This document shows, piece by piece, positions 11,309-23,424 of a stretch of DNA of 64,000 nucleotides (the first letter of the stretch is position 1; every line of letters begins with the position of its first letter). The stretch is from Cryptomeria japonica (lineage: Eukaryota; Streptophyta; Pinopsida; Cupressales; Cupressaceae), in contig NC_081413.1 of NCBI RefSeq assembly GCF_030272615.1, forward strand, positions 559,587,945 to 559,651,944. The letters are read 5' to 3'. The notes under the pieces are model-generated. The model was not told the origin of the DNA, did not search any database, and saw nothing but the letters and a program-made list of their open reading frames with translations. The position numbers and the translations under genes were made by a program.

Positions 11309-12514
11309 CTAATCATCATCCTTCAATGCCGCTCTTACTGTTTTAAGCTCAATAGTAGAAATCAGACAAGAGTTTTCTCTGATTTTCCTTCTTGTTTGTA
11401 CACCAATATTTTTATCTCCTGTAATTTGTTCTTCTGAATGATTTAATCTAACATACCTTAGTATCACCGATTCTGGTGATGTGCCTTCTGCTTCATGTTC
11501 TTCATCTTCTTCGTCGCTTTCTTCATTTACCGGTTGAGCACCTATTTCTGCATTTTCCTGCTCATCATTCTTTTGTATTTCTGGTTCAATAAACACAAGT
11601 TTTTCTTCATCTTTCTCAGGTTCAGATCTACTGGTCTTATCAGATTTCTCAAAGATTTTATCTACCTTCACATTTGCACTCTCAATGATTCTTTGTGTTC
11701 TCTTGTTATAACATTTGAAAGCCTTACTCTTTCTAGAGTAACCAGGAAAAATACCTTCATCACACTTTGCATCAAACTTTCCAGTGAAATCATCACGTTC
11801 AATGAAACATTTACTCCCAAAAAATTTAAAGTAACTTACATTAGGAGCCTTTCCATGCCATAATTCATAGGGTGTTTTGTTGTTACCTATATTGACAAGT
11901 ACCTGGTTCAAAGTATAAACAGCAATGCTAACTGCTTCTCTCCAAAACCCTTTCGATACTTCGCCTTGAATCAACATGGTTCTAGAAGCTTCAAAAATTA
12001 TTCTCTTCATTCTCTCTGCTATCCCATTCTGTTGTGGAGTTCTAGAAGCTGACATCTGCCTCTTGATTCCTTGTTCATCACAAAACTTCACAAACTCGTC
12101 AGAAGTAAATTCTCGTACCCGGTCAGATCTCAAACATTTCAAATTCTTCCTAATTTCTTTCTCAACTAAAGCTTTGAATGCTTCGAATTTACTGAATACC
12201 TCAGAATTTTCTCTTAGAAAAGTTACCCACGTCATCTTGGAAAAATCATCAGTGAAAATCATGAAATATCTATCACCATAATAGCTCTTAGTGCTCATAG
12301 GACCACAAAGATCAATATGAACCAAATCTAGAATATTTTTTGAAGAGAAGGACTTACTCTTAAAAGAAATAGAAGTCATCTTACCCATCTGAAAGTGCTT
12401 ACATAACACATTATCCAGTTTAACAAGTTGGGGCAAACCTCTCACAATACTTGATTTACTGACCTTTATCAAATTGTCAAAATTCACATGACAAAACCCT
12501 TGTGCCATAACCAA
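11309..12514 (-). pseudogene. Copia integrase (outer element)
   Basis: A 401-residue open frame on the minus strand. It shows DLVHIDLCGPM (first Asp intact), FTDDFSKMTWVTF, KCLRSDRVREF (second Asp intact, following GG lost) and TPQQNGIAERMKR (Glu intact). The chromo-like integrase tail has GIFPGYSRKSKAFKCYNKRT and then a long acidic linker (EESDEEDEEHEAEG) typical of copia elements with long pol linkers. The preceding zinc finger is only partly recognisable because of a frameshift at about 12490-12515. The frame stays open to the RT start, so this part decayed less than its neighbours. Confidence 0.88.
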
Positions 12515-13101
12515 TTGTCTTCAATCTTTTCCACCAAACAACTAATCACATTAGTATTCAAATGAAAAAGATTACCTCTTGTCTGTTTTCCAGTAGCAAT
12601 CAATTCTCCATTACTTCCAAGAATCCTGCACACTCCACTTTTAAATTCTAGAAGATATCCCTTATCATTTAATTGACCAACACTCAAAAGGTTATGGTTT
12701 AATCCATCAAACCAAAATACAGCATCTACATTACTTTTTTCATTCAATGAAATAGATCGTTTACCTTTAACCATGTAGGGTGAGTTGTTACCAAACCTTA
12801 CCACACCGCCATGAAATTCTTCAAGAGATAAGAACTTGTTTCTATCACCGGTCATGTGGTGTGAGCAACCACTATCTATTATCCATTCATCACTGCTATC
12901 CATGTGGGACACCAATGCCTTTTCATCAGTCAGATCTTCCTTCACGACAACAAACACTATCTCATCATTAGCATCTTCTTCTGATTCTTCATCGGTTACT
13001 CCTTCATCCACTGCAACATAGCAATGTCTTTGTCCTTTTCCTTTAAATTTCCTGAACTTTTTTTTTATCACCGTTAGGATAATTTGCAACAATGTGTCCA
13101 A
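12484..13101 (-). pseudogene. Copia protease region (outer element)
   Basis: The minus-strand frame contains an acidic linker (DEESEEDANDE) and the protease active site WIIDSGCSHHMTGD (near 12855-12890). After that come FGNNSPYMVKGKRSI, HNLLSVGQLNDKGY and RGNLFHLN, the usual copia run from protease into the pre-integrase finger (NWLWHKGF at the end). It overlaps gag and integrase frames by a few dozen bases in different phases, indicating frameshifts on both sides. Confidence 0.88.
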
Positions 13102-13875
13102 TCTTATTGCAGGAAAAACACTTCAGAGGAAGTTTACCTTTGTACTTACCAGTGCCTCTAGGAAACCTTTTAGTCAATAGTACCTCAAGTTCCACCAGAT
13201 TATCTTCATTATCATCCTCACCTCTACTACCGCCATGACTAGACTTGCAGTCATGATTATGCCAAATATCCTTTCCTTTCCTAATAGATGTATCGGTTAC
13301 AGAAACTTTAAAAGAAGATTCATATGGTTTTGAAACACTATTATCAAAGTTGTTTAACTCAAATGCAATCAATTTTCCAATAAGAGAATCAACGGTGACT
13401 TTATCTTTATAAATAGATCTCAGTTCTTGAATTGCAGAAACTCTAATAGCATATTGTGGTAGGAGAGTTCTAAGAATTTTACTAACAACAATATCATCAT
13501 CAATCTTACTTCCAGTACTCTTAATAACACCTACAACTTCTTTAATCCTTTGACCATATTGTGCAATGTTCTCACCATCAACCATTTTCATGTCATCAAT
13601 TTGCCTCTTAAACTTTCTTCTTTTGCTCTTTATACATGTTCATCTCCTCCATAAATCAAGTCTAATTTCTCCCATACCTCAAAAATAGTTTCTAATCCAT
13701 GAACATCTATATACTCAGAATCACATAAAGTACTTACAATTGCTTCCAAGGCTTGAATGTTTTCTTGTTGTTCTTTAAGCTCATCTGGTGTCAAGGGGAT
13801 GGTAGTAGGAGCAACATACTTGTTTACTACATGATTCCAATACTGAGCACCCAATCCTTTAATGTATATCTTCAT
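13043..13875 (-). pseudogene. Copia gag (outer element)
   Basis: Two minus-strand frames (13875-13630 and 13591-13043) together give a copia gag. The UBN2-like capsid has TIFEVWEKLDLIYGG, then DGENIAQYGQRIKEVVGVIK and IDDDIVVSKILRTLLPQY. The zinc knuckle reads CFSCNKIGHIVANY: the last Cys is Tyr. A stop at about 13630 splits it. It lies just downstream of the primer site at 13989-14000. Confidence 0.87.
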
Positions 13876-13988
13876 CTGATCTTTTCATATTTGGTAGTTG
13901 TCCTTGGTAAACTTGGGACCCTCCTTCTTCATCATCTTTCTTCGAGATCTTTTCAAGTTGTTAAGCTTTCTGCACACAGAGGACCAAC

Positions 13989-14000
13989 GCTCTGATACCA
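13989..14000 (-). other. Primer binding site of the outer copia element
   Basis: The plus strand reads GCTCTGATACCA. The minus strand TGGTATCAGAGC is the perfect 12-mer complement to the 3' end of plant initiator tRNA-Met. It lies two bases from the LTR end at 14003. Confidence 0.92.
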
Positions 14001-14002
14001 AT

Positions 14003-15409
14003 TGTTAATCTTAGAGGATCTGGTTAATACTGAGAGCGGGGGTGAATCAGTATTAACAACAATTTCAAACTTAAAACTTGAACTTACAAAACTTTACCAA
14101 ATCAATCATAAACCAATAATAAACTCTTTACCATTATCAGTAATCACTGATAACCAACTGTTAAACTGATTTAACAAAACCGCTCATTAAGTGTTCATCA
14201 ACATGCATAAATTGAAAGTATATCAAATCAACACTCAAAAACATTCACCACATGAACACCATGTTTTTCACATGGAAACCCAAATAGGGAAGAACCACAG
14301 TGGGAATTGGTACCCACCAAAATTGTGTACTTTTCGGAATGCGTCGTGTTAGGAGCCTAACCCGTTTAGAAGCTTACAAAGATGCCTTGTTAGGAGCAGA
14401 CCCTGTTAAGGAGCAAACCTCGTAGAAGGATTTAACACTCAGATATTGAGCTACCCGATTAAGGGATTTACAATGTAAGGTTTGTTAGGACCTACCCGGT
14501 TAAGGGATTAACTAGTTGCTTGATCAGATCCAATTCTACTCCAAATCTATTACACTCAAGCAGATCTCTCACACTCTGGTTTGGCTTCACACTCTTCTCA
14601 AAAACCACCGACACAACAAACATCAATTGTACCAACCTAAATAACCTTTACAACTTAGTCGGTTACAAAAGCCTAAGATTTACAACATAGATCATCACAG
14701 AACTTTACAACTCATTACAGATCATCATATGGATCATTACAATCAATTAAAAATCAGTTATAGTCGTTGAATGGTCATCGCAACTCGATCTGATACTCTT
14801 TCAAACCCTTAGCTCATTCTGCTAAGCACTTCGCACACTCCTAAGAAATTCGCTCTTGATCACACAAAACATCATTCAAACACTTCACACGGTTCCAACC
14901 ACATTATCACCAACATTTGAACTTCATGTAGATCACCGCCAAACCAAAAATCATTACCGGTTAAAAGAATTTGTTACTGGTCTTAAAACCCTTCTTAAAC
15001 CCTAGCAAAAATACAACAAAAATCATAAACATGACTTTCGGTAACCAAAACATAATGCGGTTCTGGTCAAATACATATTACAATGATACAAACTCTCATT
15101 CCAAACCACAACATTTCAATCATCACCAATCGTCAAATCGAATCAAAACATTTCCTCGTTTACCGGTTAAGGTCCTAACTCCCAGTTTCTTGTTTCTTTA
15201 ACGGTAAGGTCTTTCCAGTAGACCAAAAAGACTAAGATGACAAAATACAACATAGTAAAGATCAGTTGCCATCAATGACAACACAAATAACTGATCAAAG
15301 TCATCCAATCATGCAATCTCAATCTCTTCATCACAATGTTATCACAAACAGTCATTTGTCAGTTCAACCATCATTCTTGATCTGCATCATTTATGCCAAT
15401 CATGCCAAT
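14003..15409 (-). repeat. 5' LTR of the outer copia element
   Basis: About 1.4 kb. In plus orientation it begins TGTTAATCTTAGAGG two bases after the primer site and ends near CATGCCAATA. The same end in the other LTR is CATGTCAACA, so the terminal CA has probably changed to TA. It contains the GAGAGCGGGGGTGAATCAG and GGGAAGAACCACAGTGGG patches common to long plant copia LTRs. The distal 677 bp match 1432-2101. Confidence 0.85.
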
Positions 15410-17929
15410 AGGGACTCATAGGAAGATTCATCATCTTTCTTTTTCAAAACATGCCCTCTTCCTTGGAGCTCATTGGACTAATTTTCTCTCAAAATTTCAG
15501 TGCTTTTTGTTGCAGTCATGGCCACATATGAGTCCTCTACATGTCCACTCTAAGTGTCCTAACACTTTGGTTACCTTTTGCTTCGTTCTTGGACTACTTT
15601 GGTTACCTTTTGCTTCGTTCTTGGACTCTCTTCTCCCTAGAATCTTCCACTTAGTTACCCCAATTCTCAATACTTCTAATTTGGATAATTGTTCTATGCA
15701 ATGTAAGTTACTCTTGAGTATCTTAGTGAACTTGTTCTCAAAAGTTCCTTCATCATCTTTGTTCAATGATGATTGTACGGACAAGTTGCTTGTTTGGTCG
15801 GTAAGGTCTTGGTATGCTCTGTCTAGGAGTGGTAGGTGTATTGCAAATTCCACCTACTCACTCTTTGTCTTCTCACCATTAGGTGAGATTCTTCTTCTCC
15901 TCTCGATTACGACTTCAACTTTTGATTCACGATAGACTTGGGCTTTCCCTTAGTAGTCCTTCATTTTCTTATTTGGCAATTCTCCACAATCGTCTTCATC
16001 ATTTGCATTGTTCTCTCTAAAGGGATCTTATCGATTGTTCAATGACCTTGACCGCTTGGGATATGTCTTATATCTTTATTCTTGTAGAGGAATTAATTTT
16101 TGGAGGTAGTCTCCTGGTACTGTCATGTTTCTTCTTTATCCGTCCAGTTTCATTCTTCATAACCATTGCACTATCTATCGTCTAAGTTGCTCATGATCCC
16201 TCTCTTTCCAAAGGTCTCATAGGGTAATAAAGTTGTGTGCAATCAACCTCGACAATCTTCTTTATCATTCACTATGAGGTTATCCCAACTGGCGTTCTCG
16301 AAGACCTCTTGCTCAAGAGCCTCCCTTTGAACGTACAAGTTTACGGATACTTCCCACAATTAAACCAAACCTTGTGCCAATTCATCTTATGTCATGTATT
16401 CTTCTTCTTCAGTTTTGATTACTTTTGGTTCTTCCACAAGTTATCCCATTATATTGCCATACTTCTTGTGTGAATTATATTTTACCAAGATTTGTATCGG
16501 CAACTATGTCAAATGTTTACCTCCTAACTCTACCAGTTACAGAAGTAAACAGAAATACGAGTACAGAGCAATTATGCATTTACAACAATATACGAAAGAT
16601 AAGTCCATCTCATTCTTTATTATTCAATGATATGCAGTGATTAAAATATTCACATCAACCTACCAGTCGATCGTGAGTTCCTAACTATGAACCAAAGATA
16701 TGATATGTAGTAGACTGATGTTGGTTAAGATTACTAATCATCGGTAATTACTAACTGACAACTAGTTGAGAACTACCATTACAATGTATAACAAATGACA
16801 AAAAAAATAAAGAAATAAACTCTCGACCAACACAATTATATTTACTTACTTGGCCAGCTACAATGTTGTAGCTATATAGACTTAGAAATTGTAATTGAAT
16901 ATAAATTGATTTCTAACCATCTTTCAGCCACAACAAACACCAGTTTGACCTACATACATCCCGCAACCTTGCACATAAAGGTCGATACCTATAATTGGAA
17001 CATTGTGTGACACAAATGGACTCTAACCTTGAATGAGGTTTACTTTGTTGCTCATCTATACGACAAATAATGATAACAAAATGCATACATACATGAGCTA
17101 TAAAGTAAATATCAGAACTAAAATGAAATGGGGATCATTGGAAGGAGATGCATTACAAATGTGACCACTCCCGTGAAAGTGAACATAAAATCCATGGTCA
17201 TAAGTGTGGTCAATAGGTGCTAACCACAACAACCAAACCCTGGGATCCTCTTCTATGACATCTAGAGCAGCTACCCTTAGCACTACTCTATTAGTCCATC
17301 CACTTCCTTTGAGATCTAGTCTATGTTTGGACAAGGCATAAATAAGGAACAAGCAAATGAACTAATCTAAATGTTCATTATCCTTCATTCTCTCCCATAA
17401 TGAACATTGGGAAAAAATAGTCATCATTCCATCATTTCTCTCCCATAATGAATAATTTGAAGAAAATCTCCAAACTATGTGCTACAACACCTTGACTTAG
17501 GGCTTCTCCCTATCCATCTCTAAAAAATGATAAATCTACATTTTCCTCAATTGTCAATGGAGTCACTCTACAATAAAGGATTATCAACCTATAGGTGACC
17601 ATCATGAACCACTCTCATGGTGTTCATTCCAATCAAAGATGGTAAACCTACAGTTGACTATCATGAGTCACACTTTTGGATACATGTTTATCTTAATTTT
17701 ATCTACATGTTATCCTTGATTTTTGCTCACTCAAATTATGGAATAACCCTTACAAAATTTGATTGTTTTGTATCCCACACCCTCTAAGCACACATGTTGA
17801 GGTACTTGCCAAACCCTCTTATGCATAGTCAAGTTCCTCGGAAAGTTGTCTCATTTAGGTCTCTTGATTTGCCTCTTGAAAAATTGGCAAGTTAGTTTCT
17901 CAAGAGTTAGTTTTTCTAATTTCATGTAA
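15410..17929. other. Anonymous spacer, mostly unrecognised, with a 32-bp tandem duplication
   Basis: I see no gene here. A 32-bp unit starting TTTGGTTACCTTTTGC is present twice head to tail (15566-15597 and 15598-15629). A minus-strand frame of 118 residues (15497-15853) is lysine/serine rich and matches nothing I recognise. It may be retroelement remnant, because the block directly abuts a copia LTR. The stretch 16470-17930 shows no motif beyond AT-rich sequence. Confidence 0.5.
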
Positions 17930-18495
17930 ATCAAGTTTTAAAACTTGAAATACATCTTATGCACTTTAGGTTTTAAAACCCGAAATGTGTATTTCTCTCT
18001 ATCTACATGTAAATCGGACTTTGAAACCCAAAGTACATGTCCTAAGTCCCCACATGCAAATCGTGTTCTAAACCCCAATTTACATCTCACACCATCATTA
18101 TCGCTTGCACATTGGGTTTTAAAACTCGACGTGCACCTTTTGCATCACATGCACACCGGGTTTTAAAAGTCGATGTGCAACCTTCACTGCAACTTACATA
18201 TGATGTGCAACCTTCACTGCAACTTACATATGATGTGCAACCTTCACTGCAACTTACATATCAAATGGGTTTCAAAACTCAAATGACATGTTTATGAATT
18301 GTCACTTGCATTTCGGGTTTTGGTTTTAAAACCCGAAATGTATATTTATCCAACCTAAGTGTAAATCGGGTTTTGAAACTTAATTTACATGTATTGCCAA
18401 CCTTTTGTATGAATTGGGTTTTGAAACCCGATTTGCATAATTTGACACTTTCTTGTTGCAAATCAAGTTTTAAACCCCGATTTGCAATGTTTTGA
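17930..18495. repeat. Array of about eleven ~50-bp palindromic repeats
   Basis: Each unit centres on a palindrome of the form GGGTTTTAAAACCC or GGGTTTTGAAACCC, with longer arms in the best copies (GCAAATCGGG and CCCGATTTGC). Centres lie near 17940, 17974, 18020, 18070, 18117, 18164, 18270, 18320, 18372, 18422 and 18472. Outer arms differ between units but tend to stay self-complementary within a unit (for example ATTTCGGG with CCCGAAAT, GTAAAT with ATTTAC, TTGCAAATC with GATTTGCAA). The 30-bp tandem triplet at 18172-18261 interrupts the spacing. No coding frame spans it. Confidence 0.8.
18172..18261. repeat. Three perfect 30-bp tandem repeats
   Basis: The unit GATGTGCAACCTTCACTGCA plus ten further bases occurs at 18172-18201, 18202-18231 and 18232-18261 without a mismatch. 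It lies inside the palindromic array, and its first bases are the outer arm of one palindrome, so it is a later local expansion. Confidence 0.95.
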
Positions 18496-18772
18496 TCTAC
18501 TATCATTGAATGTTTCTAACTCTAAGGATTCAAAATTCAAAATTGCAACTCCATATACCAAATTCCACACACTAGGACCAGATGACTTTGAAGTGCAGCT
18601 ACCTTACCACAATATAAAGACTACTTGATGTTGATGTCGATGTTGATGTTGATGTCGAAGACGTGTCTTCAGACACTTAGCTTATGTCAGTTATCTATTA
18701 TGTAATTGGTTTATGACATTTTACATGTAATTCATAAAATTCTAATTACATGTAACAACAACACAATTTTGA
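18496..18772. other. Spacer with a GATGTT/GATGTC microsatellite
   Basis: No gene. A short hexamer tract, TTGATGTTGATGTCGATG and similar, runs at about 18627-18660. The remainder is AT-rich and leads into the LINE ORF1. Confidence 0.5.
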
Positions 18773-20130
18773 ATGATGTCTTCGACTGCTCCTCCCGCCC
18801 AACATAGTTCAACCATTGCACCCTATGCTACACTGGTGGCCCTTGCACCTCAGTCTATTGTGGGAGAGACTGATGATCTGTGTATCCCTCCTGGTGATAT
18901 GTCTGCTCCTCTGACCATGGGTGATTCAGATGCTCCCCCCTGTGGCTTGTGCTTGTGTGGGCACTTCCTCCAATCTAAAACGTTCTACTAAGAGAGATGT
19001 CATGGGTACTGGAGTTGTGGTTGCTCCATCTGGTATTGTTGCCTCTGTTGTCGATGGAAACCCTGTTGTGGGTACTAAGGCCCCTCCCAGACATTCTTCT
19101 TTTATTGGTGGGCGAAGCTTTACTCACGTGGCCAGATCTGTTGCTTATCTCCCCATGGGGATTTGCTCCCTTCCTTGTGCTAAGACCTCCCCTATGGTGG
19201 TCTGTGGTCAGGATATTATGGAAAATATTGATTTCTACCAATGATGTGCATTGGTTTGTAGATTTGTTGGGTTTTGGCCTTCTCTCTTAGATCTCCATCA
19301 CTAGGTAAGTGATTGCTGGAAACCTTTGGTTGCTCGTAGCATTGAGTTTTTCCCTTGTGCTAAAGGCTTTTTCATTGCTTCTTTTGCTTATTCCCATGAT
19401 TGTGATTTGATATTGGGCAAGTTGTGGGCTTGGGGAGTTCTCTCTCTCTATCAAACCCTGGAAAAATTTGTTTAACCCCCTTACCAAACCGCTCAATGTG
19501 TGTCTGGTATGGGTTCGCCTTCCTAATCTTCCTCTTCATTTCTGAGAGCACTCTTGTTACAAAGCCATTAGTAACTCTATTGGTCAATTTTTTAAGGTTG
19601 ATGATTTCACATCTTCCATGGGTCATTCTACCTTTGCCCACATTTTAATTGATATTGACATCTTCATGCCTCTCCCTGGGGATGTGGTTCTTATGGTTGG
19701 GGATAGGCCATGGACTCAATCATTGGATTATGAGGGCCTCCCCTTTCGCTATCAGATATGCTTCTCAACGGGTCACTTAGCTTCGGATTGTTCTCTCTCA
19801 CGCCACAAAGGTGTTGCTACTTGGTAGAAGGATGCTATTGTTGATCACTTGATGGTCAATGCTTCTGATTCGAATGACTCCTCATAGGAGGAGGATGACT
19901 CTTCCAAAGATGAGGTTGTGTCTCTTACTATTGTTGAAGCTTCTACTAACCCTCTCATTGCTACTAGTTTTCCCTCCTCTATCCTTGAGGCTCCTACACC
20001 ACCTACTCCTCTTGGTGAATCTGGTTCAGATGTTGTTTTGCATCAGTCTGTTGTTGTTGCGGACAAAGATTTTACAGGAACCTCCCTGCTTGATTCTTCT
20101 TTTGATGTCCCTAATAATAGTTTTGTCTAG
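18773..20130 (+). pseudogene. LINE ORF1 (DUF4283 and zinc knuckle), first copy
   Basis: Plant L1-type ORF1 broken by several frameshifts. The N-terminus from 18773 is Ser/Ala/Pro-rich, then HSSFIGGRSFTHVAR. The DUF4283 core follows at about 19310-19690: SIKPWKNLFNPLTKPLNV, VWVRLPNLPLHF and CYKAISNSIGQF, then a segment ending PLPGDVVLMV. Next comes DYEGLPFR and a zinc knuckle (ICFSTGHLASDC) whose first Cys is Tyr (19745-19800). The tail is Ser/Asp/Glu-rich. ORF1 binds LINE RNA. No endonuclease or RT (ORF2) follows: the sequence passes straight to a 3'-UTR-like segment. Confidence 0.78.
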
Positions 20131-20470
20131 ACTGTTATTTTTTGCAGGCAAAAGGGGAAGTCCTTCGCCCTTCCCCCAAACCCCCCTTTGTCAATTTTTG
20201 GGTGTTTCTCCCCACTCTTGAGTTGGGTTTGGGGGGTTGTTGGTTTTGCAGGCTTCTAACGATGGACTCCTAGCTTGTGGTTTTGGGTTAGTACCCTTGT
20301 TTTGTTGCCTTCACCACCTTTGGGTTGTTATATAAAAAGCCAGCACCCTTCTTTTGATACTTTTTTAATCAAAAACAACATAAGTCAAAGTCAAATAGGA
20401 CTTTGTTGTTGAATAAGTCAAAGTCAAATAGGACTCTGTTGTTGAATAAGTCAAAGTTAGTTGCAACTTT
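20131..20470 (+). other. LINE 3' untranslated region and 3' end
   Basis: GT-rich sequence (TTTGCAGGCTTCTAACG, GGGTTGTTATATAAAAAGCC, TTTTTTAATCAAAAAC) like the 3' UTR of plant LINEs. It is followed by a ~36-bp tandem duplication of an AAGTCAAAGTCAAATAGGAC-type unit at about 20380-20460. The exact 3' end and TSD are not resolved. Confidence 0.5.
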
Positions 20471-20903
20471 CCCTCTTTTTGTTCAACATCTCTCCTCTAT
20501 AAATATGAGGGGCTTCATTATAAATCAGGGCCTTTTGGCTAATGCATTGAAACTCTGTTGGATTGTGGAGCTATTAGGGACTTTGTGCTTTAAGTGAAAA
20601 TCTAAAAATTCTATCAATAAATAAGTATAGTTGTCTTCCAAGATTTGTCTTGGATGCACTTTATTATATGCTGAGAGTGTTCATATGTCATTCTTAACAT
20701 ATTACCTTTAAAGATCGAATTGTGCAGTGTGAGAAGTTGGATTAAAAGGCATAAAGATAGAATATTGTAGACCTTGTACTATAGTATTTTATTGTGAATC
20801 ATTAATCTGTGATTGATAACAAGGTGGAGACTTTGTGCTACATTAATTTATCTATTTAGAATAGAGAAGCGTCTGATATATGCGAAAGACTTCAAGCTAT
20901 CCA
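20471..20903. other. Spacer without recognisable gene
   Basis: AT-rich sequence with short stop-filled frames. It ends with ATCCA, the left target-site copy of the next solo LTR. The same spacer continues after 22254. Confidence 0.5.
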
Positions 20904-22249
20904 TGTTGGCAACAATGCAGCAAATTGAGAGGGAGGTAGGGTGAATTAGTTTGCACCAAAAACTTCTGCAACTTAAACCATAATTTAGATCTAATATTTA
21001 ACAATTAAAGCATTAAACAACACCACATCAATATCAGACATAACACCAATATTTTTGATGTGGAAAACCCGGTCAAGGGAAAAACCATGGTGGGAACCTA
21101 CCCACAATGAGATAATACCCTGTTAGGAGTAAATGAAATATTACAATGGGGAATGTACATGCATTCAGGCACACTGCCTAGAGCTCACTGCTCAAATGAG
21201 AAACCCAGAAAGGCTACAACCTTAAGGGAAGGCTCACTGTTGTACAAGAAGCCTCAATGACTTACAAAAGCATTTGGACTACAATCCTGATTACATGACC
21301 TATGAAAATAGCATCTACATATGCCTAAGTACAGTTCTGGTTAAGCACACAGTATGCTCTGCAACACTTCCGAAAGATGAAATCTCTTGCTCGCACATAC
21401 AATTTGACCATACACGCTTTTAATGATCACGGACATACATTTTACATGATTATTACATTTATTTATACAAGACATCAACCTATATTTCAAAGACGGTCAA
21501 ACCCTCAATACAAATAGCAAAATAATAACCTCACACGCTACCACAACATATGCGAACCAAAACAATGTCAGCTAAGACATAGTTTGGACCCAAATCAACA
21601 CCGCAAACACGCGACAACTCCAACAATTACGCCTTGATCATCCGCAACACGCTACAACTCCATAAATGTCACATAACACAAAGAATATTACCGGACCAAG
21701 AAAATCTTCAATAACTCGCACAACGATCAATGTGGACCACCAATACTCATAGAACGCGATCTAGAAATATTCACAAGCAACGTGCATTGCACCACAACAA
21801 CCGCAACCACTCGGATTACTAGAATCATTACCATCTCATCACCAAAGCTCAAGAACAACATCATAACTAACTGTCAACATGAAATTTTGCTTGTGGACAT
21901 CCAAATCATGAACCAATCGAACTGAGAATACACATCAACATCCAGAATACATCCCATACATCCGCAACTAAAGATATAGCAATTCAGAGTACAAACCAGA
22001 ATATCGAATAACACGAACAACCGAATATCAACTAAATACCGGATCTCATGACTCAAACAAAACATCACATGAACCAAGAAAAATTATGCTAAATCAACTA
22101 GAGATAAGTATCTCTAAACTCATTAAACTACATCAGCTCATCTGCAACACACTGACCAAACCAACTCATTTAATCTGACTGCAACACTAGAATACACAGA
22201 AGAATATGTTGATATCAATGACAACGCATCCTCAGAGCAACATCCAACA
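20904..22249 (-). mobile_element. Solo copia-type LTR with perfect TSD ATCCA
   Basis: A 1346-bp LTR beginning TGTTGGCAAC and ending CATCCAACA, with terminal inverted TGTTGG/CCAACA. Flanking 5-mers ATCCA at 20899-20903 and 22250-22254 are identical. Internal GAGGGAGGTAGGGTGAATTAG and GGGAAAAACCATGGTGGG patches match the style of the outer copia LTR at 14003 in the same orientation, so it is assigned to the minus strand. No internal element sequence lies next to it. Confidence 0.92.
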
Positions 22250-23424
22250 ATCCACATTACAATTTAGTTTCAAAAATCAATAAGAGTGATCATATAAGAC
22301 TTTGGGCTTACAAAGGTTTTTCGATTAGTATAAATTCACTAGTACATCTTTAAGTCATTCTTTTGTTTGGCTAAAAGTTATACTAGTTAAATTGCCTAAG
22401 TATCTTGCAATTCATATTTTGTTGTTAAGGAAGGAAATCCATTATGTAGAAAGAGAGTTGGACGAACACTTATTCTGAAAAAAGAGAATTAAGTGATTGC
22501 AACTCCCTTGAAAATAGTGTAGAAGGTAGAAGTTAAATAAATACTATTTATTAGATTGTTATAAGAAAGCAGACTCCCCTTTGTGAGGAGAGATTCAATC
22601 TCATCACACTATAGCTAAAGAGAACATTTTGGAATCATCCCCTAATTAAAAAAATTTCAACCAATACTACAGTATTCAAAAATTTGTAACCTGTAATCTG
22701 AAATTCTTGATCAAACTAGATATGAATATTCCTTGGACTCGTCTCATAGTCCAACCACAAATTTATAATATTTAGAACCAACAATGTCCAAAGTTGTCAC
22801 CAACAACTTACGCAAAACTAAGAATGCCACAAAAGCAACAAATCTACAAACCATTTGAAGCATACAACATTCATCTCTACGAAATTTTCAATTGAATTTA
22901 TTATGCAAATGTCAATAAACATCCCCTTTGCCATGGGAGCGAGCATTTCCCATGCTTAGCTAATCTAAACATCACCTTTGCAACAACTACATCAATATCA
23001 TCAAAACAAATCATAAAAATTCAAATCAAAAACACCTCAAACATAAAGGGATTCCATAACACTCTAAAGATGAGCAACATCAATCTTATCATCAACCACA
23101 TTAGTGCCAATGTCATTTTCATCACCAATAATATTACCAACATTCCTAGCCCCAACAATATTACCAACATCATTGTCATCACCAACATTATTATCAACAT
23201 CCTTTTTATCACCACCAACATTATCAACATCATAAATAGTAGCTTCAACAACACTGAACATAACCTTACTTGGAGCATGTGACTCAATTTCCATCAAAGA
23301 TGTCACAATTGCAATATCCAAACAACCATCTGATGTCTCCACTAGGACTAGTTCAAATAGAGGATTAGCAACACCATAGTTTTTGCACTTTCTTTTGAAA
23401 ACAATGAAAAGAACCATGTGTATA
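22250..23424. other. Spacer with an ATC/AAC-rich trinucleotide tract
   Basis: No gene recognised. From about 23070 to 23260 the plus strand is a degenerate (ATC/ACC/AAC) trinucleotide run. It produces spurious Asn/Ile-rich and Asp/Val-rich frames on the two strands. Confidence 0.5.

Noticed and set aside
15497-15853. 118-residue minus-strand frame as a gene
   Set aside because: No recognisable domain, contains the 32-bp duplication, and abuts a copia LTR; kept only as part of the spacer.
18172-18261. Regular 30-bp repeats as a CRISPR-like array
   Set aside because: The units are head to tail with no spacers, in a plant context and within a palindromic satellite.
18740-20400. AACAAC-type flanks as target duplication of the first LINE
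   Set aside because: The two candidate words match only partly and both are low complexity.
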